Assembly (NCBI RefSeq): GCF_030272615.1
Contig: NC_081407.1
Span: 153,035,048 to 153,099,047, forward strand
Length of the DNA stretch: 64,000 nucleotides
Direction of reading: 5' to 3'
Origin: Cryptomeria japonica
Taxonomy: Eukaryota; Streptophyta; Pinopsida; Cupressales; Cupressaceae
Both the position numbers and the translations under genes were made by a program. The notes beneath the pieces were generated by a model that made no database searches, was not told the origin of the DNA, and was given only the letters and a program-made list of their open reading frames with translations. The first letter of the stretch is position 1, and every line of letters begins with the position of its first letter. Shown in pieces: positions 23,957 to 35,540 of the stretch.

Positions 23957-24264
23957 TGTTGTTAAGGTCTAGAATGTTCCACAAAAACAGAATTTTCGAG
24001 AAACCAGAAATAGCTAGAACTTGTTGAAGAAAAAGTATTTTCTGGTTTTAGAATTTTCTAGAATTCTAGAAGCTTCGAAATTCAGCTATAAATATAAAGT
24101 TGTGCAATGTAATGTTAGACACAATATATTGTGGTTGTATGCTGTTGGATTGAATTAAAATCTAGATTGTTATATTTCAGTCATTTCTTTCTAACTAGTG
24201 CCTGTTTTGTCTTGTTCATTATTATTATTTTAGTTTACAGCTATATTTTAAGCTTGTTTTTACA
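23957..24264 (+). mobile_element. Lone LTR with heat-shock-element promoter
   Basis: The right end is firm because ACA is followed directly by a primer-binding site (TGGTATTAGAGC, 24265-24276), so this is a 5' LTR. The left end at TGTTGTTAAGG is a guess from the TG rule. The LTR carries clustered heat-shock elements and a TATA box. Downstream, no gag or pol was found and no second LTR, so the element is a 5' remnant with part of its leader (to roughly 24,400). Confidence 0.65.
23972..24094 (+). promoter_or_regulatory. Heat-shock-element array and TATA box
   Basis: Perfect alternating GAA and TTC units with 2-bp spacing occur as GAATGTTC (23972-23979), GAATTTTCGAGAA (23990-24002) and GAATTTTCTAGAA (24051-24063). 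These are followed at once by TTCTAGAAGCTTC (24064-24076) and one more GAA (24077-24079). A TATA box, TATAAATA, lies at 24087-24094. Trimeric heat-shock factors bind arrays of this form. Transcription should start about 30 bases further on, inside the LTR. A G-box CACGTG lies upstream at 23935-23940, possibly outside the LTR. Confidence 0.8.
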
Positions 24265-24276
24265 TGGTATTAGAGC
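24265..24276 (+). promoter_or_regulatory. Primer-binding site of the heat-shock-element LTR
   Basis: TGGTATTAGAGC, the initiator Met tRNA type with one substitution, directly after the LTR end. Confidence 0.8.
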
Positions 24277-25439
24277 TAGAGTTGATTTAGAATTTATTTA
24301 AGAGGGTTGTAGTATTGTTGATTCTATATTTCTTTGAAAATTATTTTTTTCTGTTAACTTGAGCTCTTCAAATGAAGTTTTTGCCTATCTTTGATTTTAT
24401 TTTTTTTATTATTATTTTCCAAATAGAGAACATATATATACGCAGTGTACATTTTTCTTGTTATAGTATTTAGAAGTCCAAGATAGCTAAATTTGACAGT
24501 TTTCATTCGATGTCACCTTTTGACAACTAAATTTATCATTAACAAAAAAAATATACCATTTTCGAGAAGATTCTCTCATCAAGTGAGAAACGTTTTTAAA
24601 TTTTTTTTTTAATATCATTTAATTTTTTTTTTAAATTTCTAATCAGCCTCTTTTTTTAACTCAAAAAAACTACTTGCAATATTAAAAATATTAAAGTTAA
24701 TCAAAATACTAAAAAAATATATGACTAGATTCGTGACTTCAATCTCTCCAAAAAGGTATTTTTTAATTTTTGAAAAGAAAAAAGTCTGTCTGACGAAAGA
24801 ATAGGAAAAAGTTCAAATTTGTCCAAATGTAGAGTTTCATAGCATTTTGGTGCCACATCATGTGACACATTGGCGAGTCTGGCTGGTCTAAATTAGTCCG
24901 GCCGGACTCAGGACTACTTCGTGCCATAGTTGGTCCCCCACCCAACCAAGGGACAAAAAGACATTTTTTGATGTTTTTTTTTTTGTCTTATTTAGAAAAT
25001 CAATCAAGTTATTGGGGTTAATTTGAAGGGCATTTGGACGTGTTTTTGTTGACGACTTTTAAAAGGTATTTTTTATTGAATTTAATATTTTTTTGTTAAT
25101 TTTAATTTATTAATATAAATAAAATTTTAATATTTATATTACGTGTGTTATTTGATATAAAAATATTAAATTGGATAAAATTTACAACATTGAGTTTTTA
25201 CCCATATTTTAAAAAAATAATTTTAGAAATTTTATCTACATGTCTATTTGTTTTTCCTTTCTAGTTTAATTAGGCTCACATCTTTATTTCATTTTGGGGT
25301 TAATTAACTTGTTTGAAGTGTCTTGTGCCTTTGGCATGTTTTATGTTTAGATAGAACCTTAAAGATGATAGAAAAAGTATTTGAACTCCCCTCGTTTTCC
25401 ATTGGGTGTTGGGTGTAAGAGAAATTGTTATCATCTTCT
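24277..25439. other. No supported gene, AT-rich
   Basis: Probably the decayed leader of the preceding LTR element at first, then AT-rich sequence with poly-T and poly-A runs. No domain seen. Confidence 0.4.
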
Positions 25440-26190
25440 TTTTAGGTAGAAGGGCATGCCCTCCCGAGAAGCCCATAAGGCTGGGTGAGAGAGGAGCGAC
25501 CCAAGCAGTACTTCTTCAACCCGCTACATAAATTAATATGTTAGGCAAAAGCTGCGACAACCTGGTGACGTGTATCTACACTGATGGTTTATCCCCAGTA
25601 TCCACACTTGTGTGAGATGCGTAAAAATCCTCTTCAGGACTAAGAATGGGTTCTTAAATGAGTCACCACCGCATGGGTAGACACTGGGTATCACTGAAGT
25701 TCCCCCACTTGACACCTTAAAGTAGTGGCCCACCCTTATATTTGTTTGAACATCATGATAATTTCAGTGTAAGGGGATAATAGGTTTCCCCCCCAAGATA
25801 CTCACTATAAGGTTCCCATGAGATGAGACAAAAATCCTCGGCTTAGCATAAGCTACTTGTAGTTTTTCGTGGAGAGGGTGATAGGGTCATCCTACCAATC
25901 ATAGAGGTCCCTATCTGTCCTCTCACAAAAAAGGCAAAATTAGTGAATACACCCCTCAAGGTATCCCTATACTTGAGTTGACGAAGATTCCAGGTTGTGG
26001 GCTGAAGTTACTGTCATGAGAACATTGACCTAAGGATAAGAAAGTGTTTGACGTGTTTTCGATTGTGTTTAAACCCGTGGAAATTGGGCTGAATTTGGCC
26101 TATGAACATACACATTGATGTTGTTTTTTACGCTATCACTAGTTGTAACAACCATCGTGTCTTCTTTTTTGCGATGTTTGATCTGAATGA
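25440..26190. other. Balanced-composition block of unknown origin
   Basis: This stretch is less AT-rich than its flanks and lacks a long frame. It contains several short phrases that look like degraded coding or leader sequence of a retroelement, but no motif can be named and no repeat partner occurs in the window. Confidence 0.35.
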
Positions 26191-26199
26191 CTATAAAAA

Positions 26200-26637
26200 T
26201 TTTATGTACATGTATGTGTGTGTATGCATTCATGTGTTTATGAGTACATGTGTGTACATGTGTATGTGTGTATATGTGTATACATGTTTGTGTATGTGTA
26301 TATGTATGTGCATGTATGTGTGTGTATATGTATGTATGTGTATATTTATGTGTACATGTGTGTGTGTGTACATGCGTGTATGTATGTATGAGTAAGTACA
26401 TGTATGCGTGTATGTGTATGTGTGTGTATTTGTGTGAGTATGTGTGAGTATATCTATATGCGTGTGTATGTATGTGTATGTGTATGTGTGTATGTGTGTA
26501 TGTATATATATGTATGTGTGTATCTATATATGCACGTATGTGTATGTGTATGAGTATGTGTGCATGTTTGTGTAGATGCATGTAATATATATGTAGATGT
26601 ATGTAGATGCATGCATATATGTATGTATGTATGTATG
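26200..26637. repeat. TG/TATG microsatellite
   Basis: About 440 bases of TGTA, TGTG and TATG units on the plus strand. The His/Thr/Tyr-rich minus-strand frames and Cys/Val/Tyr-rich plus-strand frames here are not genes. The array stops exactly where the Gypsy LTR begins. Confidence 0.95.
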
Positions 26638-28589
26638 TGATGCAGGAGCATCCCCGGTTCATAGAAATCTTGCATCAACCAAAAAAAATTTCTGTTCTGT
26701 TTGCAATTTCAATTTTCTTTTCTATGTGTTCTGGTTTTGGCTCACTGGATCCTGTGGAGTTGGATTCTACTTGAAGACTTGATCATCTTTCTTGCTTGCA
26801 GAACGCATCGCATTTGGATAATTTTTTGGTAAGATATCGCTTTCGATTTCCTTGACAATTTCCTGTTACCGGTTGCCTGGACCTATGTTGGTGATCTACC
26901 AGAACCCCTTTCGAAGATTATGGAGCCTTGGTCATTGATTCTAATGTTTCTTGGCATGTGGCCGACCTTTTCCCACGATCTACGTTTCATCCTTTGGTTT
27001 TTCTGGAGGAATCTCTTGGCGGAGGCTGACCTTGTTATTTTACACGTTAGGTCTTATTCTTTGGGTTTTGATCCCATTTGGGCCGAATGGGTCCTTTGGA
27101 TTGATATATATAATTATAATTGCGCATTAGAATGTAATCAATCAGAGAATCAAGTAGCTATACTATGCATAGAAGATAGATCTCAAGATTCAAGGTCCCA
27201 TTGTGACCTAGTCTATATGTTTTACCAGGCATGTGAGCCAGTATGCTATAACCCGGTTGTTACCGGTTGGTTGTAATCAATTTTCATGCAATAAAACAAT
27301 CTGTTCTACATTTCCTCCATCATATCTTTTTGTTTTTGTTGTGTTTACTCTTGCTGACCGGTCTGGATTGATCTCTTTGAGTTCCTTCCTCACCGGTGAC
27401 TGCTTCAAGTGGTATCAGAGTGAAGTTTCATTCCAGAGGTTGCATGTCCTGGAATTTTGTTGTAGGGTGGTGGATTGCGGATACAACCTGCAACTGCAGA
27501 GGACTAGTGTGAATGATGTCACAAAGAGGAGCTAGGAATGGTGGAGCGCGTAGGAATGCAAACCCTATTGTGATGGAGATGTTGCAAGGTATAGCAACCC
27601 GGTTGGAAGTCATGGAGACATCCCAGAGAAGAGGCCGACATATTGAAGATGTAAGTGAAGATGAAGGAGAAGAAAACCCGACAGAACAAGAAAACCTATC
27701 GGTGATTGATCCGGATGAGGAAAGGTTTTTGAGGGTTTTGAGTAGGGCAAATACTAAACCTCATTTTACCCCACTAGAATATGATGGGAAGTTAGATTTA
27801 GATGAATTGATGGATTGGATCTCAGAGATGGAGAAGTATTTTGATTTTAAAAACACTGTAGAAGAGAGGAAGGTGAAATATGCTTGTACCCGGTTGAAAG
27901 GTCATGCATCTCTTTGGTGGGAGAATTTGCAAGTTGATAGTCAAAGAAGAGGTAAAGAGAAGATTAAGATATGGGATCAGATGATTGCTAAGTTGAAATC
28001 AAAGTTTATGCCAACGAATTATCAAGTGAATTTGTTCTAGAAGTTGCAAAATTTGAGACAGAAGGAATCTAGTGTGAAGGAGTACACAGAAGCATTTTAT
28101 AAGTTGAATATAAGATCCGAACATGTTGATGATGAAGTTGAATAAGTTGTAAGATATTTGAATGGATTATAGATGTCAATACAAGATGAACTTAGTTTGA
28201 TCAAATTAGAGAGTGTTGAAGAGGCTTACGAGTATGCCCTTAAGGCATAAGACAAGTTAAACAAAAGACATGAGTAGAGGCAGAGGGGAAGAGGTGGAAG
28301 GTTTACTGGAGGAAGACTTCAAGGAGGAAGAGGATATACCGGAGGAAGAGGAACCAGTACAGATCAGAGTAAGGACAAGGAAGTGAACAAAGAAGGTAAT
28401 TCATACCGAAAGGATGATAGAAATTTCTACCGGAGGAGAGAACCAGATGGTTACTGGAATGAGAATTTTGGAAGACAAGATAAGAGGACATTTAGAGGAA
28501 CCTACTTTAAGTACGAAGGAGAAGGACATCGTGCATTTGAGTGTAAGAAGACAAAAACTACTATAAGAGAAGCAGTGGTGGAAGAAAAA
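26638..28589 (+). mobile_element. Gypsy element: 5' LTR, primer site and gag, truncated
   Basis: The LTR is placed at 26638 (TGATGCAGGAGC) to 27407 (TGCTTCA), about 770 bp. It holds a TATATATAA-type box near 27,100 and an AATAAAA signal near 27,290. The primer-binding site TGGTATCAGAG is at 27410-27420, after a 2-bp spacer. Gag follows and is cut at 28589 by a Copia LTR. No Gypsy protease, reverse transcriptase or 3' LTR is present in the window. Confidence 0.8.
27513..28589 (+). pseudogene. Ty3/Gypsy gag, interrupted
   Basis: The reading frame starts at 27513 and carries the retrotransposon gag core: LKGHASLWWENL, then KLKSKFMP, then LRQKESSVKEYTEAFYKL. Next come a Gly/Arg-rich linker (GRGGRFTGGRLQGGRGYTGG) and a zinc knuckle near 28500-28550. 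In-frame stops occur at 28038, 28144, 28171, 28248 and 28275, most of them TAG or TAA after a C-to-T type change. In the knuckle the first two Cys positions are Tyr (YFKYEGEGHRAFEC), so zinc binding is lost. The frame ends where the Copia LTR starts at 28590. It packages RNA in functional relatives. This copy is dead. Confidence 0.8.
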
Positions 28590-29809
28590 TGTTGGTCATT
28601 TGGTGGAGTTGATTATGTGTCGTATTGATGTTTTGTCATTGATGCCAACACTAGCTGTTTGGATGCTTTACGAACACCCTTCTGGTCCTGGTAGGATGAG
28701 TGGTTTCTAGTTAACTTGGATCCGACATGATCCAGTAGGCTTTGTTATAGTTTGGTGATGAAATTGGCTTGTTCATGATACTCATGATCATATTTGATCA
28801 GTTGGTTTTGATCTGGAGATCAGATGCTATCCTTCTTGCTTAGAAGATTGGTTTCTGGTTCCAGAGAGGGTTTCATCGGCAGAGCTTTTGGTAGAGATAT
28901 TTGATAAATTGCATAAGTAGTGTTGGTGCATCTTTTGGTGGAGTTTTAGGATGCTTTTGGTGATCATGTTTGAGACTTGGCGGATGGAGATCATTGCTGA
29001 AGCGTATGGACCTATACTAGGTCCTGATTGATCTAGGTTATGGACTGGCTTTAATATAATGTGTGGATAAAACTTATTGATGTATTTCTGAGATGTCTCA
29101 TGTGTTGATATTATTTGTTTGGTCTAAGGCCGACATGGTTTCTAATTATGTAATCAGTTTATTGTCTGGTGGCCGACGTGACTGTTTATGGTCGAGGGTT
29201 TGTATATATAGATGTAAGATCTGATTGCAGATCATCATGGTTATTGTTAGAGGTCATGGTCAAGGAATGTAATATGCAAATAATGTAATATTACTCAAGC
29301 AGAGGAGTTGGTTGATCATTGGAGATTGAATTGGGTTTATGTAAGAGGATTTAGTCCTCTGGTATTGAGCTTAACCGAAACTGTACTCAGGCATAACAGA
29401 TGCTATCTTTTGCAGTTCAAAACTTCTCCTGATTATAGTCTAGATTTCTATATAGTCAGTGAGGCTCCTTTTGTGATGAGCAATGTGCTCTAGGATATTG
29501 GCCTTCGTGCAAGTGTAGGCCCCTCAATTGTAATTCACATACTTACTGCAGAAGTATTATCTGACTGTGGGTAGGTTTCCCACCGTGGTTTTTCCATTCG
29601 CTAAGATTTTCACGTACAAATATTGGTGTTATGTGGATGGTATTTATTCGATGATTATTGTTTATGCTTAATTGGTTTATCTGCTATTTCGGTATTAATG
29701 TTTTGGGTTCTGGTATTAAAGTTTAAATTGATAATGGTTCCCGTAATCTATAACAACTGATTCACCCCCCCCCCCTCAGTTGTCTTCTGGTTATTTGAAT
29801 TGTCTAACA
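28590..29809 (+). repeat. 5' LTR of Copia family A
   Basis: 1,220 bp, TGTTGGTCATTTGG to TGTCTAACA. It contains TTGTCATTGATGCCAA (28633-28648) and a long C-run motif (about 29757-29779). Related to the solo LTR at 4764-5952 and the inverted LTR at 49695-50869. Confidence 0.88.
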
Positions 29810-29810
29810 A

Positions 29811-29824
29811 TTGGTATTAGAGCC
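29811..29824 (+). promoter_or_regulatory. Primer-binding site, Copia family A
   Basis: TTGGTATTAGAGCC, one base after the LTR end, initiator Met tRNA type. Confidence 0.85.
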
Positions 29825-29867
29825 TTGGTCCTCTCTGGAGAAAGCTTAACCGCTTGAGGAAGATCCT

Positions 29868-32800
29868 ATGGCGACTAACAATTCAAGTTCATCCATTTCT
29901 TCTGGAGCTATCTTTCGAAGGGATATTCTGAGGCTTGATGGGTCAAATTACACAGTTTGGAAGATTTAGATGGAGACTCATCTAAGATGTCTTGTCAAGG
30001 AGATTTGGGAGATCACATTGAATGGTGTCACACCTTATAATCCGGGATCTGGCAATCCTCCTCTGGCAAACCTAGACAAGGATCTTGAGAATTATTGTAG
30101 AGCAAGAGAAGCCCTCTTGTGTGCACTTTCTGATCAACAAATAATGAGACTAACTGACAAATCATCTGGAAAGGCTATATGGGATAAGTTGGAGACTCTT
30201 AATGAAGGTGACCCTACAGTGAAGATTGCTAAACTTGATGGTTATCGGGTGAGATATGAAAACCTGAAGATGGAAGAAGATGAAATGATTACTGCATTCA
30301 TGGAAAAGGGTAAATGAGATTGTTATGAGAATTCAATGTTGTGGTGGAACTCTGAGCGAAGATGAAATTGCTTCTAAAGTCCTGAGAGCCCTACCACCGA
30401 CTTACAAAATGAAGGCTACTGCTATTAATGAGTTGAGAACAATGGCTAATAAATCTGTCAACATAGATACTTTGGTTGAGAAACTATCTTCTTTTAAGCT
30501 TGAATAATTTGGACCTTCTGGAGCTGTGAAGTCAAAACTTGCTTTTCATGCATCTACATCTACAACTGGTAAGCAAGACTGGAAAACTTTGTATGAAAAA
30601 GAATTGGAATATATGAAAAGAGAAGATGATGAGTTTGAGAAAATTGAAGCACTATTTTCTAGAAGAGTACCTAAAGGACCAGTAGGAAGTAAGTATGAAG
30701 GAAAAGAACCTTTTAAATGTTTTGCATGTAATAAGATTGGTCATTTTGCATCTAGATTTCTTGAGAGGAATTCAAGATTTGAAGAAAGAGTTAGAAGATC
30801 ATTTAAACCTAACCCTGGATATCATAACAAGTATAGATACAAGAAAAATAGAGACAAATCATGCTACATAGCGGATGAGGAAGGTATTACTGAGTCTGAT
30901 GATGAACCGACATAAGACTCTGCTAGTGGATCCGACAATGAAAAGGAATGGGTGTTCCTGGATATCAAGGAAGATGATCCGGCATTGGAAGAGAATGTAC
31001 CTAAAGAGAAGGCACTTGCTGCTAAAATTGAAGACAAAGATGAATGGGTAATTGATAGCGGTTGTTCACATCATATGGATGAAGATAAAGGGAAGTTTCT
31101 ATCTTTGCAAGAATTTCATGCTGGTCTAGTTAAATTTGGAGATGACAAAACATGTATGATCAAAGGAAAAGGAACTATATCATTGGATGGTAAGAACAAT
31201 ACTAACAATGTTTATTATATTGAAGGTTTGAGGCATAATATTTTGAGTGTAGGACAATTGGTAGATAAGAGATTTCAACTACAGTTCAAGGATGGAAAAT
31301 GCAAAATCATTAACAGATTTGATTTGGGGATTGCAACAGGTACACATCCAAAAGGTAATATATTTCATTTGAACTCCGGTGAGAAGACATGTTTGATTAC
31401 ACAGATTGATGAGAGTTGGCTATGGCATAAAAGGACGTGTCATGTGAATTTTGATTGCATTGTGAAGATCAGTTCAACTAAGGAAGTTAGGGATATACCT
31501 AAGATTGTGAAGCCCTATAATTCAGTATGTAAAGAATGTCAAATGGTTAAATAGGTCAGAACCTCTTTTAGAGTATACAAGATAAATCAAATGATGTTCT
31601 TGATCTTATTCATACTGATTTGTGTGGCCTTGCTAGAGTTAAAAGTTTTCAAGGTGATAGATATTTCATGCTAATCATTGATGACTATTCTAGAATGATG
31701 TGAGTTACTTTTTTGAAAGAAAAATCTGAAGCATTTGAAAAATTTAAAATATTTAAGGCTAAAGTGAAAACTGAGACATGATTGAATATTAAATGTTTGA
31801 GATCAGATCATGCTGGAGAATTCACATCCAGTGAGTTTAATAACTTTTGTGACAAGCATGGTATAAGAAGACAATTTTCTGCTCCTCGGACACCTCAGCA
31901 GAATGGAGTTGTGGAAAGAAAGAACAAAACTATCTTGGATGCTGCTAGAACAATGATGATGGAAGCTAGTCTACCTCATATCTACTGGAGAGAAACAGTG
32001 AGTACAACAATTTATACATTCAACATAGTACATATCAAAAAAGAAACCGGTAAGACACCTTATGAATTATGGTTTCGCAATACACCTATAGTTAAGTATT
32101 TTAGAATTTTTGGTAGTAAATGTTATATCAGGAGAGATGATATTATTGGAAAATTTGATCCTAGATGTGATGAAGACATATTTCTTGGTTATTCTAATAA
32201 AAAAAAAGAATATAGATGTTATAACAAGAGATTGCAGAGAATTTTGGAGAGTGCTAATGTCAAAGTAGATTAGCTAAACAGAAGTCAAATCAGAATTTAT
32301 GAGAAGGAACTGGCAATGGAAATGATTATATCTTAACCGATAGAACCTTTACTAGAACAAAGAGTTGATCTAGTTACTCTGACAGCATCAGAGAATTCTA
32401 CAGTAATTGAAGAACAAGGAAGAGGAACAAAAAGTCAGAAGACTCCTAGGTATGTGAGATTGAATCATTCAGAAGATCAGATCATTGGGGATAAGAGAAA
32501 TGAAGTGATGACAAGAAGACTGGCAACTAATGAGGCATGTTTAATTTGACAAGATGAACTTGTATCAGTAATTGAGGCATGTAAAGATGAATATTGGTTG
32601 AAACCTATGAAAAAAGAATTAGATTAGATTGAAAAAAATAACATATGGACCTTGGTTCCCTGGCCTAAAAATAAAAATGTTATTGGAACTAAATGGGTTT
32701 TTAGGAATAAATTGAATGAGGATGGTCAAGTTATAGGGAACAAGGCTAGATTGGTTTGTAAAGGATATTCTCAGAAGGAAGGAATTGATTATGGAGAGAC

Positions 32801-33761
32801 TTTTGCACCTGTAGGTAGGATTGAAGTTGTAAGATTATTTCTTTCCTATGCTGCTTATAAAAACTACAAGGTTAATCGGATTGATGTTAAATGTGCATTT
32901 TTGAATGGAGATCTTGATGAGGAAGTTTATATTGAGAAACCTAATTGGTTTTTCACTATCAGATTGGTACAAATATGGTTTGCAGGTTAAGGAAAGCTTT
33001 ATATGGATTGAAACAAGCACCTAGAGCTTGGTATGCAAGGTTGGATAAATATCTTTTGAAGCTTGGTTTTACTAAGGGCAGTGATGACAATAATTTATAT
33101 TATAAGATCACTGATGATGATATACTGATTATTGAAGTATTTTTTCATGACATTATTTTTGGAGGTGAAGATAAGTTATGCATAGATTTTTCTAAAAATA
33201 TGGAGAAAGAATTTGAGATGTCTATGATTGGTGAGATGAAATTTTTCTTAGGTTTATAGATTACTCAGACTAACAAAGGTATTTTCATCTATCAAACTAA
33301 ATATGCTAAGGAATTGTTGAAAAAATTTGGTATGGGATATTCTAAACCGAGTGATCCTAGAGAAAATCATGAGATGTCGGTGAAAAGGATTTTTAGATAC
33401 TTGCAAGGTACATAAGAATATGGCTTGTGGTACCCTAAGGATGATAACCTTACTTTATGTGCATATACATATGCTAGTTGGGATGGAGATGTTGATGACC
33501 GGAAAAGTACTTCTAGTGGAGCTTTCTTTTTTGGAAAGAAGTTAGTTTCATGGATGAACAAGAAACAATCATGTACCTCTTTATCTATTGATGAAGTTGA
33601 GTATGTTATTGCTGCTACTAAATGTACACAAGTTTTATGGATGAAGCAAATGTTGAAGGATATAAAGGTGGATTGTGATGCACTGGTAGTTATTCACTGT
33701 GATAACTCTACTGCTATTGATAAATCAAAAATCTGATATTTCACTCTAAAACAAAGCACAT
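29868..33761 (+). pseudogene. Copia family A gag-pol, damaged
   Basis: Gag starts at 29868 (after AAGATCCT) and has a TAG at 29967 and a 1-base frameshift near 30313. The knuckle near 30720 reads CFACNKIGHFASRF, where the final Cys is Phe. Protease has DSGCSHHM near 31060. GAG-pre-integrase is at 31200-31550. Integrase is at 31,590-32,100 and keeps recognisable D, D and E contexts (HTDLCG, RSDHAGEF, GVVERKN) but has stops near 31,700 and 31,779. Reverse transcriptase runs from about 32,680 (GTKWVFRNK, KGYSQKEGIDYGETFAPVG), with a frameshift near 32,985. The catalytic YVDD position reads FFHD, which is inactive. RNase H (about 33,470-33,760) follows an internal deletion and is cut by the next LTR. 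Confidence 0.88.
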
Positions 33762-35540
33762 TGTTGGCATTGTGTTGTCATTGATGTCAACCGGTATAGG
33801 ATATCTACCAGTATAATAGATATATGTGCAACACTGTAATGAAGGAGTATAGGATGAGATATCTTTAATATCACCTTGTGTTGCAGAACACCGGTAAGGT
33901 AAGAAAGAGCATGCCACTCAGAGGAATCATCATTGAGGTCACTAGTACACAAGTTAGTGCTTGAATTGTGTGGATGAGGTAGATAGGTTATTGGTACAAT
34001 GTATCATCGGTAAGGAAAGGATGACAACTGGTAAGTGATGTGTTGACATGGAGAAGATAGATCAACCAAGTGAGTGGCTGCCAACCGACAAAGCTCATGA
34101 CCAGTGTACAAACAGGATGGGCAAGATGCTTGAGCTATTGTTTGTGATGAAGAGGCGGAATGCTACCTAAATCACATCAACACAGGAGGAGAAGGATGAA
34201 CAAGTCATTAGTATAGTGTGAGGTTGCATAACAACATGACTCCCATCAGATTGAAGATGCAGTCATCATGAGAAGCAATGACTGACAGTGAATGTGCCCA
34301 CATCGGATCACATGTGCCTGTTTGAAGGTTTGCTGCACAAATATGGAAGCCACATGAATGCATTGCAGGATGTAGATGACAAGGACTCACTCCCACCAGT
34401 AAGAGAAACCTATCTCCTATCATGCAAAGTATGCATCATAATTCCATGAGATGAAGCAGAGGCAGGTGTTTGAAGGCTCACACCAGATCTACTAGTGAAT
34501 CAAAGGAATGCCTTAAGTGCATCAAATCAGGGATATGCACTGGAGTGACTGAGAAGGCATGTTGAGATGCCAATACAGACGAAAAGTGTTGAGTTTGTCA
34601 CTTTGAAAAACCGATTGAGATATGGTCTGAGCTGATTAGGGAGAAGGCAAGACTGAGAAGATGCAGATAGAGGAAAATGACCCGACTGAAGATGAAGTTT
34701 GCTGAAGGTTGATGACATGGTGTCATCAAGATTATTGTATGTAAGTCCACCAGTAATATGGACAAGGTGTAGATGTAGAAGACATCCCACCTGATAAGAA
34801 TGAGCATGATGAGGATAGACATGTCTAGTGACCGGTTAAGGCACTTCACAGACAGTTCAACAGAGTGTAGACATGAGGAGTTAACTGGTAAAGTGTAAGA
34901 TACCGACATGGTTAGTGAGCCGAAAGAAAAGAAGAACCGATTGAGTGTTTGGTTGGTGATCCCCGAATCTACACATTGATCCAAGTTGATAGTTGGTCGA
35001 CATGGATACCACGTGGAAGTCAAGGTGGCGAACTTGCATGCAGCGGTAGATAGAGTGTGCATGTCGACATTAAATGTAAGATCTTGTAAATCATGGGATG
35101 TTTTGCAGAGTTGTTATAGAGGATTGCGACTCAAGGTCTAGAGGACAACAAAGAGCTAGCTCAGAGTGATTGAGGAGATCGAGGCAGACGAAGGAAACCA
35201 CAAGAACAATCTTGGTGATTGACCAATAAATCAGCTGATAGAGCAAAAAGCGGATTGCCAAAGATAGAAGGTGTGATAAAAAAGGAATGATTTTAGCGGT
35301 GATGAGGAAATAGATGTCTGGATGATTATATCAGACAAGATCTGATTGGATTTAGTTTTTCTCGAGGTTGATGAGGAAACCCTAATCGCCCATGTTTTTG
35401 AATTGGCTTTTTGTGGGAAAACTAGGTTAGAAATAAGGAAGCCAAAACCAAAGAAGGATGCTGCTGAACAGAAGAAGATAGAGCTGCAACAAAGTGTTTT
35501 GAGTTCTGCATGAGAGAGCTAGATCAGTACGAGAGAAAAT
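33762..35540 (+). repeat. Outer LTR, left part (split by insertion)
   Basis: Starts TGTTGGCATTG with TTGTCATTGATGTCAA at 33775-33790, and ends at the AAAAT (35536-35540) that is duplicated at 44778-44782. Together with 44783-45632 it forms one LTR of about 2.63 kb, judged by its TG...CA ends and the primer site that follows. Small minus-strand frames here are not supported as genes. Confidence 0.75.

Larger units (their letters stand above)
28590..33761 (+). mobile_element. Copia family A element, plus strand, 3' end cut
   Basis: 5' LTR 28590-29809, primer-binding site from 29811, and gag-pol from 29868 to 33761. The coding part stops within the last motif of RNase H (HSKTKH) where a different LTR begins (33,762). 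No 3' LTR of this family is seen on this strand. A second member lies inverted at 46,877-50,869 and allows frame-by-frame comparison. Confidence 0.85.

Noticed and set aside
23957-24130. Small heat-shock protein gene promoter
   Set aside because: The TATA box is followed by an LTR end and a tRNA primer site, not by an ORF, so the array belongs to a retroelement.
26069-26678. 197-residue His/Thr/Tyr-rich minus-strand frame
   Set aside because: It is a translation of the TG microsatellite. The opposite strand is open as well.
33762-35540. Small minus-strand frames as host genes
   Set aside because: They lie inside an LTR, are short and have no motif.
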